Shown one piece after another: positions 16,538 through 25,143 of a stretch of 64,000 nucleotides of DNA (position 1 is its first letter; every line of letters starts with the position of its first letter). The translations under genes and the position numbers were made by a program. Source of the stretch: Candidatus Eremiobacterota bacterium (GTDB lineage: Bacteria; Vulcanimicrobiota; CADAWZ01; Ess09-12); assembly GCA_031082125.1 (NCBI GenBank), contig JAVHLM010000005.1, forward strand, positions 62,001 through 126,000, given 5' to 3'. The notes below the pieces were generated by a model. It saw nothing but the letters and a program-made list of their open reading frames with translations. It ran no database searches and was not told where the DNA came from.

Positions 16538-18901
16538 GTGAATACGCCGGCGGGATCTCAACTCAGGGAGGCCCCACACCGAGAGGCTGCTCAGGCCACC
16601 CAGGCTGCTGAGGCATCTGCCGGGGCGATCCGCGAGTATCCCGGATACGAGGCCGTCATGGAGGGCGGGCAGGTTTTCAAGGCTGCCACCGGCCTCCCGC
16701 TGGTCACGTACGGCGCCGACGAGGTGCTCTCACGGGCTGACAGCCGGCATATCTTCAGGGATCTCACCGGGGAGGTCCTGGACTGGAACCTCTGGTGCCT
16801 CTCTTCCGCCGGGGTCAGGCTCGATCTTCTCATCGGGGAGGCACTTCTTTCTCTACACGGGAAGCTCGAGAAGCTCGGCTATGTGCGTGTCGGCGACTTT
16901 GCACGCGAGGAGCTGGGCCTCTCATCCAGGAGCGGTTATGAGCTGATGAGGAATGCGAAGGCCCTTCAGAAGCTCCCCCTCATCAGGGAGGCTCTTGAAC
17001 AGGGGCTTCTGCGCAAAAGCGCACTGCGGCATCTTTTCCAGGTCGTGACGCCTGAGACCGAGGCGGAGTGGCTCTCAAGAGCCATGCACTCCACCATAAG
17101 AGAAATTGAAGAGGAGGTGAAGAAATTCAAGTCGGGTGCCGGGGAGGCCGGCATCGATTCCTTTGTCGCCGGCGATGACGATGAAGAGGACGCAGGGAGC
17201 CTCGCGGTGACTGTGGGGGTTCCTTTTTCCGTTGCCGCAAAGTGGGATCGAGCCATCGAGGTCTTCCGCAGGATCGAGGAGGCGGAGCTTCCCTCGGATT
17301 CGTTCGTAGAGGCCCTTCTTGCGGAGTTTGTCGCTTCGGCGCCGCTTGTGGGTCTCGGGTGTCCTGGCACAGCGACGCAGGCACCGGAGGATTCGGATTC
17401 CGGGACAGGGAAGCCAGGCGCTCATCACACCGGGGAGCTTTCTCTCTGCTGCGCGCAGGAGAAAGGCTCCCAGGGCATTGAGGCTTCCCATGGCGACTGC
17501 GCCAACCACGGTGAGGGGGCATACTCTCGGAATAGCCTTGATGCTTCCGACACAAGGGAGAACGGAGCCGATCCCGCCATCGAGGAGAAGACCCTTCTCC
17601 TTGGCGCCCTGGCGGGTGCCATCGGCTCCCTCGATGACGAGGCCTCCTTCGGCGAGCGGGACAAGGAGCTTGCCCGCCAGGTCCACAAGGATCTTGAAGA
17701 GGTGTCGCACCTGTGGGAGTACCTCCCCTGGAAGCCCGTCACGGTGGAGCTTCCCAAGGAGCTCCAGGCTCCCGGTGGCTCTGCGCCTCCTGCCGCCGAT
17801 CCTTTCGAAGCGCTCGCACGGCTGAGGTCGATGGTGGCGCTCCGCCACTCCCTCTCTTTTTACCAGGGGAGGCTCCTGCGGACTCTCAACAATTTCGGCC
17901 TCTATAAGGATATGCTCTTCCTCTCCCTGGGCCATTACACCAGGGAGCGCCTCGGGATGTCCCGCAGCACGGCATATTCCTTAATCTCATTAGAAAGGAG
18001 CTATTTGGAGTATCCGGATATGCTCGACCTCGTCAAGGTGGGGAAGCTCACGCCCGAGCAGGCGCGGCATCTTGCCAAGGTCTTCAATGAGGGGACCCGC
18101 GTCCAGGGGGCGTGGCTTGACTACGCCCAGGAGATCCCGGTGGCCACCCTCATCCAGGCGGTCGAGGGGTTTCTCCGCTTCGCGAAGAGGGCGGTTCACA
18201 AAAAGTGGGACATCGCTCCCGAGGCCTTCGAAGTGGCCGTCACGGGAAGGTCCGTCAAGAGGCTCCCCGCCCTGGCTTCAAATGCCACGGAAACCAATGG
18301 GGATATGGGTTTGGATGCCGGAGTACAGATTTGTGCACAGCAAAAAACTGTGGAAGGAGGCTCATGTGTTCCGTGGGGGGAGCCACCCGCCGTCATCTGG
18401 GAGGTCACCGCGGGCGGGGAGCACCCCGAGCTCCCCGGGATTCTCTCGATCCTCTCGGGAGAGCACCCGAAAGAAGGGACCTTCGGATCAAACCCTCCGG
18501 ACAGAGGGGCCCTTATCCGCTTCTTTTTGAAGCGGGACCTCATCCCCCTCTGGAATCACGCGGTGAGGCTCTGGGGCGGAGAGGAGCTCGCTCTCTTCGT
18601 AGAGGCCCTCCTTGATGCCTTCCTTGCCGCCTGGGACCACCCAGAGAAAAAAGACCTCCACAGCCGCGTGCTTGCCCGCGACCACTACCAGTGCCAGGCT
18701 CCCGGCTGCCGGTGCCGGCGCAATCTGCACGGCCATCATATCAGGTTCCGCTCCCACGGCGGCCCCACCACCGAGGGCAATCTCATCACCCTCTGCAGGG
18801 CCCACCACCTGCGGTGCCTCCACGAGGGGCACCTTGTCATCAGGGGCAAGGCTCCTCACGGTCTCACCTTCATCTTCCCCCGTGGCGGCAGAGTCCGTTA
18901 G
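16538..18901 (+). CDS. HNH endonuclease-domain protein with duplicated helical module
   Basis: 787 residues from GTG 16538, with AAAGGAGG at 16524-16531. The C-terminus is an HNH nuclease domain: CQAPGCRCRRNLHGHHIRFR, then GPTTEGNLITLCRAHH, with zinc cysteines and the His-His and Asn-His catalytic pattern. The rest holds two copies of a helical module: about residues 105-205 (VGDFAREELGLSSRSGYELM) and about 450-555 (LGHYTRERLGMSRSTAYSLI), each followed by a long helical segment ending in an EEVKKF or VEGFLRF-like helix. The module resembles helix-turn-helix proteins of the ParB/KorB type. Between the copies lies a variable acidic linker. The protein could be a site-recognising nuclease from a mobile or defence context; no methylase or transposase is adjacent. 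Confidence 0.82.
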   Translation: MNTPAGSQLREAPHREAAQATQAAEASAGAIREYPGYEAVMEGGQVFKAATGLPLVTYGADEVLSRADSRHIFRDLTGEVLDWNLWCLSSAGVRLDLLIGEALLSLHGKLEKLGYVRVGDFAREELGLSSRSGYELMRNAKALQKLPLIREALEQGLLRKSALRHLFQVVTPETEAEWLSRAMHSTIREIEEEVKKFKSGAGEAGIDSFVAGDDDEEDAGSLAVTVGVPFSVAAKWDRAIEVFRRIEEAELPSDSFVEALLAEFVASAPLVGLGCPGTATQAPEDSDSGTGKPGAHHTGELSLCCAQEKGSQGIEASHGDCANHGEGAYSRNSLDASDTRENGADPAIEEKTLLLGALAGAIGSLDDEASFGERDKELARQVHKDLEEVSHLWEYLPWKPVTVELPKELQAPGGSAPPAADPFEALARLRSMVALRHSLSFYQGRLLRTLNNFGLYKDMLFLSLGHYTRERLGMSRSTAYSLISLERSYLEYPDMLDLVKVGKLTPEQARHLAKVFNEGTRVQGAWLDYAQEIPVATLIQAVEGFLRFAKRAVHKKWDIAPEAFEVAVTGRSVKRLPALASNATETNGDMGLDAGVQICAQQKTVEGGSCVPWGEPPAVIWEVTAGGEHPELPGILSILSGEHPKEGTFGSNPPDRGALIRFFLKRDLIPLWNHAVRLWGGEELALFVEALLDAFLAAWDHPEKKDLHSRVLARDHYQCQAPGCRCRRNLHGHHIRFRSHGGPTTEGNLITLCRAHHLRCLHEGHLVIRGKAPHGLTFIFPRGGRVR

Positions 18902-19314
18902 CATATGAAATCCCGGTGAAACTGAGTTGCCGGACTGTGCCAGGAGGCCAGGGGACATTCTCCTCTTCAGCACACATTGGATTTTGTCCCTACAGGTGCA
19001 TCGGGACACAGACAAAATCCTGTGTGCCGGGAGAATTCCCCTGGCCTCTCGATACAGCGTGATAACGGGCCGGCATGGGGCGCCTTCGAATGTTGACAAA
19101 GGGAATGAGTATCGCAGGTCATGACCTTCTTATCGCGGGAGCCTGCCTCTGCCATCACAGGCCCCTCTATACGCGGAACGTGAGCCATTTCAGCAGGATT
19201 GAAGGCCTTCAGCTCCTCAGCGGGGAAGAAATCACCTGAAGGATTTCCCCTCCTGGCCCCGAATCATCACACCACGGCAAAGGCTGCGCTCTCAACGATT
19301 GACAAGGAGCTTCC
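18902..19314. other. Gene-free stretch holding a long inverted repeat
   Basis: 413 nt without a convincing gene on either strand. It contains the inverted repeat at 18946-19046. The remainder shows no clear promoter or terminator; a TTGACA at 19093-19098 lacks a matching -10 box. Confidence 0.6.
18946..19046. repeat. 101-nt imperfect inverted repeat (long hairpin, possible REP/MITE-like element)
   Basis: The left arm from 18946 (GGCCAGGGGACATTCTCC) pairs with the right arm ending 19046 (GGAGAATTCCCCTGGCC) with one bulged base. Further in, GCACACA and GGATTTTGTC (18970-18988) pair with GACAAAATCC and TGTGTGC (19011-19027), separated by a two-base bulge. The apical part is unpaired for about 20 nt. 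The arms look like the palindromic ends left by REP-associated (IS200-like) transposases, but no such gene is nearby. Confidence 0.65.
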
Positions 19315-20556
19315 ATGGCACTTCCGCGCATCTGCATACTGGGACTAGGGTATATCGGCCTCCCCACGGCGGGGATGTTCGCCGTGAACGGCATGCCCGT
19401 GCTGGGTGTGGACGTGAATTCCGCCGTGGTGAGCCAGGTGGCCAAGGGGGGAGTCCACATCGCCGAGCCGGGCCTTCGCACGGTGATCCAGGCCGCCGTG
19501 GGCTCAGGGGCGCTCCGCGTATCGGAGCGGCCTGAGCCTTCCGATGTCTTTATCATCGCCGTGCCCACGCCTCTTACCGCTGAAAAGCGCGCAGATCTCT
19601 CCTTTGTTGAGGAAGCCTCCTCCATGATCGCCCCATGCCTTGCCAAAGGGAACATGGTGATAGTGGAGTCCACGATCCCACCCCGGACCACGGAAAAGAC
19701 CGTCATCCCCCTCATTGAGCGCCCGGGCCTCAAGGCAGGCGTGGATTTTGACGTGGTCCACTGCCCTGAGCGCGTGATCCCGGGGAAAATTCTCCTTGAG
19801 CTGGTGGAGAATGACCGGGTCATCGGCGGCATTACCGCTGAGGCGGCGCGGCGCGCCGAGGCTCTTTACCGCGCCTTCGTGCGCGGGAAGATCCTGCTTA
19901 CCGATTTAGTGACGGCAGAGATGGTGAAGCTCGTGGAGAACAGCTTCCGCGATGTCAATGTCGCCTTTGCCAACGAGCTCTCCCGCATCAGCGCGGTGCT
20001 GGGAATCAACGCGAGAGAGGTCATTTCGCTGGCGAACCACCATCCCCGCGTGCGCATCCTGGACCCCGGCCCCGGCGTGGGAGGCCACTGCATCGCCGTG
20101 GACCCCTGGTTTATCGCCGAGTGCGTCCCCAACGAGGCCCGCCTTATCAGGGCCGCCAGGGCCGTCAACGACGGGATGCCGGCCTTCGTCGTGGACCGTA
20201 TCATTGCCCGGGTGCCCGAGAAGGCCAAGGTGGCCCTCTGGGGCCTCACCTACAAGGCCGACGTGGACGACCTCCGCGAGAGCCCTTCGCTTGAAGTGGC
20301 CCGCCTTTTAAGGGAAGGAGGCTTCAGTGCGGGCCTTTTTGACCCATACGTGCGCAACGCTCCCGAAATAGAGGTGGCCACGCTTGAGGAGTCCGTAAAA
20401 GACGCCTCCCTTATCGTGCTCCTTGTGGGGCACAGGGACTTCCGCTTCATCAACCCCCGCGTCGTGGCGCCCCTTGTGAGGGAGAAGCGCCTGCTGGACG
20501 TGAAGCAGTTCCTGGACCGCGCCGAGTGGGAGGCCGCCGGCTTCATCTGCCATTAG
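19315..20556 (+). CDS. wecC: UDP-N-acetyl-D-mannosamine dehydrogenase (WecC-like)
   Basis: 413 residues, the usual family length; AAGGAG 6 nt upstream. The N-terminal NAD-binding motif is ILGLGYIGLPTAGMFA. CPERVIPGKILLELVENDRVIGG is cut short here to its key words CPERVIPGK and NDRVIGG, which are typical of the ManNAc rather than the glucose branch. The catalytic cysteine is in GPGVGGHCIAVDPWF (about residue 258). It oxidises UDP-ManNAc twice at C6 to UDP-ManNAcA in the cytoplasm, supplying an acidic sugar for surface polysaccharide. No epimerase gene is adjacent. It is 12 nt from the NusG-like gene and probably co-transcribed with it. The symbol is given by family; a GlcNAc substrate is not excluded. 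Confidence 0.88.
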   Translation: MALPRICILGLGYIGLPTAGMFAVNGMPVLGVDVNSAVVSQVAKGGVHIAEPGLRTVIQAAVGSGALRVSERPEPSDVFIIAVPTPLTAEKRADLSFVEEASSMIAPCLAKGNMVIVESTIPPRTTEKTVIPLIERPGLKAGVDFDVVHCPERVIPGKILLELVENDRVIGGITAEAARRAEALYRAFVRGKILLTDLVTAEMVKLVENSFRDVNVAFANELSRISAVLGINAREVISLANHHPRVRILDPGPGVGGHCIAVDPWFIAECVPNEARLIRAARAVNDGMPAFVVDRIIARVPEKAKVALWGLTYKADVDDLRESPSLEVARLLREGGFSAGLFDPYVRNAPEIEVATLEESVKDASLIVLLVGHRDFRFINPRVVAPLVREKRLLDVKQFLDRAEWEAAGFICH

Positions 20557-20568
20557 AAGGTGAGTCTC

Positions 20569-21087
20569 ATGTGGTTTGCCGTCAACACGAAGCCCCGCAA
20601 CGAAAACCTTGCGAAGCAGAGCATCGAGGAGAAGGGCGTGGAAGTCTTTCTGCCCAGGTTCGAGACGTCGCGCCGCCGCGGCGGGAAGCGCGTCCTCACC
20701 GTGGAGCCCCTCTTCCCGGGCTACCTTTTCGTGAGCACCGGCGAAGGCGAAGGGGAGAAATCGCCTGTTGACGTCCTGATCGCCATCCGCTGGGTCCCCG
20801 GGGTGAAGCGCGTCCTCTGCTCGGGCCTGAGCCCCGTGCAGGTGCCCGACGAGGCCATCAACCTCATCAGGTGGCGCATCGGCGAGGGAGGCCCGGGGGT
20901 GCCCAAGGTGGAGCGCGAGTTCCGGGAGGGAGACTCCGTTGCCGTGCGCCACGGCCCCTTCAAGGGCCTCATCGGCGTGGTAGACAGGACAATCCCCGCC
21001 AAGGACCGCGTGCGGGTCTTCCTGGACTTCATGTCCCACCAGACGCCCGTGGAGCTTGATTCAGTGCTGCTCGACCGCCTCTCCTGA
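20569..21087 (+). CDS. NusG-family specialised antiterminator (RfaH/LoaP/UpxY-like)
   Basis: 172 residues from ATG 20569, with AAGGTGAG at 20557-20564. The N-terminal NGN domain shows WFAVNTKPRNENLAKQSIEE, VFLPRFE and EPLFPGYLFV, and the linker leads to a C-terminal KOW domain with GDSVAVRHGPFKGLIGVVD. Shorter sequence identity to housekeeping NusG and placement after a polysaccharide gene suggest a paralogue that loads onto RNA polymerase at particular long operons and prevents early termination. It lies 12 nt after the UDP-ManNAc dehydrogenase. Only one plus-strand gene follows it, so its target operon is probably elsewhere. Confidence 0.88.
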   Translation: MWFAVNTKPRNENLAKQSIEEKGVEVFLPRFETSRRRGGKRVLTVEPLFPGYLFVSTGEGEGEKSPVDVLIAIRWVPGVKRVLCSGLSPVQVPDEAINLIRWRIGEGGPGVPKVEREFREGDSVAVRHGPFKGLIGVVDRTIPAKDRVRVFLDFMSHQTPVELDSVLLDRLS

Positions 21088-21110
21088 AGGCTGAAAGGGC
21101 CTTTCCCGCA

Positions 21111-21803
21111 ATGCTGGAGTACGGACCTCATCTATACCAGAAGAAGGGCTTCGCAAGGAATCCTTTCCAGGAGCTCAGCGAGAGGGAGCTTCTTGCCCTG
21201 TTCCCCCCGGGAGGAGAGCTTCTCACCCTCATTGAGGGGGGAGATCCTCAGCCCCTCCAGCTCGTGGGCCCTGAGGGATCGGGGAAGTCATCGGCCCTCC
21301 TCCAGATAAGGCGCTATTTTCTGCAGAAGGGTGTCGAGGTCATGTATTTTCATATAGATCATGAAGGCGAGGCGCTGTCCGGGCAGAGCATTCTCGAGGT
21401 GCCCGTCCTTCTTATTGACGAGGCCTGGCGGCTGGTGCCGCAGAATCTTGAGGAACTCCTCGCTCCCCGCCTGTCCCGGAGTCTTTTTACCGCTTTCTCA
21501 AGCCATGGCGATCTCGGTCCTGTTCTCAAGATGCCTCTCAGCACCTGGAGCACGGAACAGGGGGCTCTCTCAAGGACCGGCGAGCTGTTTGCCGTTCTTG
21601 TGGAGGCTTTCCGGGAGCGCCATGAGCGCCATGAGCTCTCGGAGGGCGGAAAAGAGGCTCTTCTCAGGTGCGCCGCGGGGAACCTGAGGACCTGGAGAGC
21701 CCATCTCTACGAGATCTTCACCTGGGACCCCATTCCTCCCGTCATCGAGGCATGCCATGCGGCAACGGCCCATGCCGCGCTCTGGGGGGAAAAACCTGCT
21801 TGA
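21111..21803 (+). CDS. P-loop ATPase of unknown role
   Basis: 230 residues. Walker A is GPEGSGKSS near residue 58 and Walker B is VPVLLIDEAW near residue 103, with a helical C-terminal lid region. The outline is that of small AAA/ExeA-like ATPases that sense a bound partner. It lacks any membrane segment and has no visible partner domain. It starts 23 nt after the NusG-like gene on the same strand and is convergent with the arrestin-like pair. A role in assembly or regulation of the polysaccharide machinery is only a guess from position. Confidence 0.7.
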   Translation: MLEYGPHLYQKKGFARNPFQELSERELLALFPPGGELLTLIEGGDPQPLQLVGPEGSGKSSALLQIRRYFLQKGVEVMYFHIDHEGEALSGQSILEVPVLLIDEAWRLVPQNLEELLAPRLSRSLFTAFSSHGDLGPVLKMPLSTWSTEQGALSRTGELFAVLVEAFRERHERHELSEGGKEALLRCAAGNLRTWRAHLYEIFTWDPIPPVIEACHAATAHAALWGEKPA

Positions 21804-21839
21804 GCGGGAAAAAGGTGTGGCTTGAGCCGGGGAAAGGCC

Positions 21840-22250
21840 TTACTTGAGGCGCGGAAGCACGGTAAACTCGCGCTCCTCGCGCTTGTCAAACCAGAAGGGG
21901 ATGTCGATGCGCACCCTCACATACCACTCAAACTTCGCGTAGGAGCCCTTGTAGGTCACCGGTCCCTCGCGGGGGACCTTGAAGGCGAAGTGCTTCTCCA
22001 CGGGGTTGTTCCTTATAAGGTTCCCGTGGAAGAACATCTCCTGGACCATCTGCTGGTCATGGGGCGTCCCCATGCCGCCCTCCTTGTAGCCGATTTCGAG
22101 CCACAGCCCCCGGCAGTTCACGTCTTCAGAGGGAATAAGCACGATATCTCCCTCGAAGCTCCCGCCGCAGGGCGTGCCTGACACCTCGATGTCGCCGAGG
22201 CGATGGTATTTCTCATCGATTTTTACTCTCAGCTCATAGCTGCCGGCCAT
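21840..22250 (-). CDS. Arrestin-like beta-sandwich protein, copy 2
   Basis: 136 residues; GGGAGG 5 nt upstream. The C-terminal segment FEWYVRVRIDIPFWFDKREE matches, position by position, VNWELRVRLDVPWWPDTRYT of the upstream neighbour, so the two are paralogues. The strand pattern and the R-V-R-I-D-I-P motif are those of Vps26/arrestin/Spo0M-type proteins. No signal peptide or membrane segment is present, so it is probably cytoplasmic and acts by protein binding. It follows the other copy by 22 nt on the minus strand and is convergent with the ATPase gene. Confidence 0.65.
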   Translation of the reverse strand: MAGSYELRVKIDEKYHRLGDIEVSGTPCGGSFEGDIVLIPSEDVNCRGLWLEIGYKEGGMGTPHDQQMVQEMFFHGNLIRNNPVEKHFAFKVPREGPVTYKGSYAKFEWYVRVRIDIPFWFDKREEREFTVLPRLK

Positions 22251-22272
22251 GGATGCCTCCCTTGTCGCTGAG

Positions 22273-22686
22273 TCACTTCGCCACCACGTTCGAGACTATG
22301 ATCTCCTTGGTGTAACGGGTATCGGGCCACCAGGGCACGTCGAGGCGCACGCGGAGCTCCCAGTTCACCATGTGGTTTTTGCCGTTGTAAGTGGGCGCCG
22401 AAAGGGTGGGAAGGGAGAAGGCCTCCTTGATGGTGACCGGGATGCCCGGCATGAGGGTTGTCTCCCCTATGGCTTCCCTGTTGTCGGTGTAAACGTCCTT
22501 GCGGTAATAGCTGTCGGAGGTGCCCCGCGAGATGCCCGTCTCCTTGCAGAAGAGCCCTACCTCTATCTTCCTGAGCTTCGCCTGGCACTGGGGCGTGACG
22601 GTCACCTCGCAGGGAATCTCATCTCCCATGTTCACCTGGAAAGGTGAGGTGACGGTAATGTCTGCCTTGTCAAAAATTCCTGTCAT
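22273..22686 (-). CDS. Arrestin-like (Spo0M-type) beta-sandwich protein, copy 1
   Basis: 137 residues from ATG 22686, chosen over upstream starts because GAGGGGG lies 6 nt before it. The sequence begins with DITVTSPFQVNMGDEIPCEV, an opening strand pair seen in arrestin-fold proteins (a ligand-side strand followed by a G-D-x-I-x-x-x-V pattern), and ends with WELRVRLDVPWWPDTRYTKE. It forms a two-gene minus-strand unit with its paralogue and is divergent from the TPR/HD-GYP gene. Spo0M-type arrestins are known in Bacillus as modulators of development; the role here is unknown. Confidence 0.65.
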   Translation of the reverse strand: MTGIFDKADITVTSPFQVNMGDEIPCEVTVTPQCQAKLRKIEVGLFCKETGISRGTSDSYYRKDVYTDNREAIGETTLMPGIPVTIKEAFSLPTLSAPTYNGKNHMVNWELRVRLDVPWWPDTRYTKEIIVSNVVAK

Positions 22687-22828
22687 AGCGTGCCCCCTCA
22701 GTGCTCCCATGAGATATTCCACGCCAGGGCCTTCAAGCCCTTCCGGAGAAGAGGGTGGAAGAACCGGCCTAAAAGGAAAGCTTCAGTGCGAAGGAGAATA
22801 CCCCTTGTGGCACTATTTGCGGGAAATG

Positions 22829-22855
22829 AAGGGCCTCCCTTTCAAAGGAGCCCTT
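22829..22855 (+). other. Hairpin just upstream of the TPR/HD-GYP ribosome binding site
   Basis: AAGGG-C-CTCC (22829-22838) pairs with GGAG-CCCTT (22847-22855), one bulged C, 8-nt loop. It ends 8 nt before the Shine-Dalgarno GGAGGG (22864-22869) and could affect translation. Confidence 0.4.
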
Positions 22856-22874
22856 GAAGGCCCGGAGGGAATTG

Positions 22875-25103
22875 ATGAGAAACGAGCAGACCATCAAGAA
22901 GCTGGAGCGCATCGTTGCCGATGAGCCAAGCAATCATGAGGCCCTTTTCCAGCTCGGAAGGCACTACATAGAGAATGACGATCTCAACGGCGCGATCTAT
23001 TACCTGGAAAAAGCCCTCACGGTAAACCCCAACCTCATCAATGCCCGCTACGAGCTGGCCGTGGTGTTCTCGCGGAACTTCGCCTACGAGTACGCGGTGA
23101 AAGAGTGGCAGAAGATCGTCGATGAAGACGGCGATTTCCGCTTCCACGAGATTGACATGGCCTCCATGGTGAACCTGACCATCGCCGTGAAAGCCTGGGA
23201 ACGCTATGACGCCTCGGAAGCCGACTCGCCGTACAAGCATTTCACCCTGGGCTTTATCTACTACTGCCTCAGGATGATTGACAAGTCCATCAGCCAGTAT
23301 ATCAAGGCCGTGACGAGCAACGACAAGTTTGAGATGGCCCATTATTTTCTGGGCCTCTCCTTTGCCGAGAAAGGCGATTTTGCCAATGCCTTCAAGGCCT
23401 ACAGCATCGAGCTCACTCTCAGGCCCCAGTCTCCCAATGTGTGCTACCATCTGGGCATGGCCAACTACCGCCTCGGGAAGATCCAGCAGGCCGTCCTGTC
23501 ATACCAGAAAGCCATCCAGTACCGGCCGAGGTATCTCAAGGCCAATTTTCAGCTCGGCATCTCATTCTCCGCCCAGGGGCTCTTCCCCCAGGCTGAGAAG
23601 GCATTCAAGCTGACCCTTGACTACAAGCCTAATTTTGCCGACGCCCACCTTGAGCTGGGCAAGGCCTATCACAAGCAGTACAGGATGGACGAGGCAGCCA
23701 AGGAATACGAGCTTGCCATCCGCTCCAATCCCCGCCTCAAGGAGGCCGCGTTCAAGCTCGGCGAGCTCAAGAAATCGCTGGGAAAGATGGACGAGGCCGT
23801 CAACTATTTCCAGAGGGCCTCCGAGCTTGATCCCACCGACGGCGACATATACTACTACGTGGGCTCCATTTACTCGCAGCAGAAAAAATTCGAGGAAGCG
23901 GTGCTGGAGTTCCGTAAGGCCCTCAACCTCATCCCCAACCATGACTTCGCCATCTATGCCCTCGGCGAGGTGCTCTTCAACATGGGCGAGCTTGATCGGG
24001 CCATCGAGATGTACAAGAGGGGTCTTCAGCTCAATCCCAACGACAACAAGTTCCGCAACGCCCTCGGCAAGGCCCTTTTCAGGACCGGCGACCTCGAGCA
24101 GGCCATCTGCGAGTTCCAGAAAGTCCTCGAGGAGAATCCCAAGGACGCCTTCTCCCATTACTACCTCGGCCTCTCCCTTTTCAAGACGGGCAAGATTGCC
24201 GAGGCTGCACGGGAGTACCAGCGCTCGGTGGAGTCAAACCCCAACAGCGCCTATGCCCATTTCTGCCTGGGAGCGAGCTACTCCAAGAACAAGGAGTTCG
24301 AGCTCGCCGTCAGGGAGTTTGAGAAGGCCACGGAGCTCATGCCCTCCTCGGAGGCAGAGCTGGCCCTCTTCGGCACGCTGCAGCTTCTTGCGGCCATCGG
24401 GATTGAGCATGCCCAGCAGGGCCAGGAGCTTGAGCGCCGTTATATCCAGATCCGCGAGGTATACCGCGAGACGGTGAAGGCCCTCGCCAACGCCATCGAT
24501 GCCCGCGATCCCTACACGCGCTTCCACTCGGCCCGCGTCTCGCGCATTGCCAAGACCCTGGCCATCCATATCAGGAACATTGATTCCGAGCTCATCCCCG
24601 CGTCTTACATCGAGGATATCGAGATTGGGGGCCTCCTCCACGACGTGGGCAAGATAGCCATTCCCGACTATATCGTGCGCAAGGAGGCAGCCCTCACCGA
24701 CGAGGAGATGGCTTACATGAGAAAGCACCCCCTCGAGGGGGAGAAGATTCTCAAGGACATCAACTTCCCGTGGCAGGTCATCCCCCTCGTGCGCCACCAC
24801 CACGAGAAATACAACGGGAGAGGCTATCCTGACGGCCTTTTCGGCGAGAGCATCCCCTTCGGCGCCATGATCATCTGCATTGCCGATGTCTATGACGCCC
24901 TTGTGACGAACAGGCCCTACCGGAAAGCTTATTCAGCCGAGCAGGCCCTCGGCATCATCACCAAGGGGAGGGGCACCGAGTTCGCCGAGGGGATAGTGGA
25001 CGCCTTCATCGAGATTGTGCCTACCCTGGAGCCGCTCCTGGTGGACATTACCCAGAAACGCGACAGCGATTATAACCCCGAGCGCCGCTCACCCCGGGCC
25101 TGA
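22875..25103 (+). CDS. TPR-repeat protein with C-terminal HD-GYP phosphodiesterase domain
   Basis: 742 residues from ATG 22875, with GGAGGG 5 nt upstream. About a dozen tetratricopeptide repeats fill residues 1-510; typical units are AHYFLGLSFAEKGDFANAFK and AIYALGEVLFNMGELDRAIE. The HD-GYP domain (about 535-720) keeps the metal ligands in FHSARVSRIA, LLHDVGKIAIPDYIV, HPLEGEKIL and the signature HHEKYNGRGYPDGL. It should degrade cyclic di-GMP in the cytoplasm while the TPR array recruits a partner. No membrane segment is visible. The next gene is ftsY, 40 nt downstream. Confidence 0.92.
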   Translation: MRNEQTIKKLERIVADEPSNHEALFQLGRHYIENDDLNGAIYYLEKALTVNPNLINARYELAVVFSRNFAYEYAVKEWQKIVDEDGDFRFHEIDMASMVNLTIAVKAWERYDASEADSPYKHFTLGFIYYCLRMIDKSISQYIKAVTSNDKFEMAHYFLGLSFAEKGDFANAFKAYSIELTLRPQSPNVCYHLGMANYRLGKIQQAVLSYQKAIQYRPRYLKANFQLGISFSAQGLFPQAEKAFKLTLDYKPNFADAHLELGKAYHKQYRMDEAAKEYELAIRSNPRLKEAAFKLGELKKSLGKMDEAVNYFQRASELDPTDGDIYYYVGSIYSQQKKFEEAVLEFRKALNLIPNHDFAIYALGEVLFNMGELDRAIEMYKRGLQLNPNDNKFRNALGKALFRTGDLEQAICEFQKVLEENPKDAFSHYYLGLSLFKTGKIAEAAREYQRSVESNPNSAYAHFCLGASYSKNKEFELAVREFEKATELMPSSEAELALFGTLQLLAAIGIEHAQQGQELERRYIQIREVYRETVKALANAIDARDPYTRFHSARVSRIAKTLAIHIRNIDSELIPASYIEDIEIGGLLHDVGKIAIPDYIVRKEAALTDEEMAYMRKHPLEGEKILKDINFPWQVIPLVRHHHEKYNGRGYPDGLFGESIPFGAMIICIADVYDALVTNRPYRKAYSAEQALGIITKGRGTEFAEGIVDAFIEIVPTLEPLLVDITQKRDSDYNPERRSPRA

Positions 25104-25143
25104 GGGCTGGAAGGTGCGCCGCGGGGCAACAGGAGGAATTTTC

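Noticed and set aside
19093-19121. Promoter for the UDP-ManNAc dehydrogenase gene from TTGACA at 19093
   Set aside because: No acceptable -10 box at 16-18 nt spacing.
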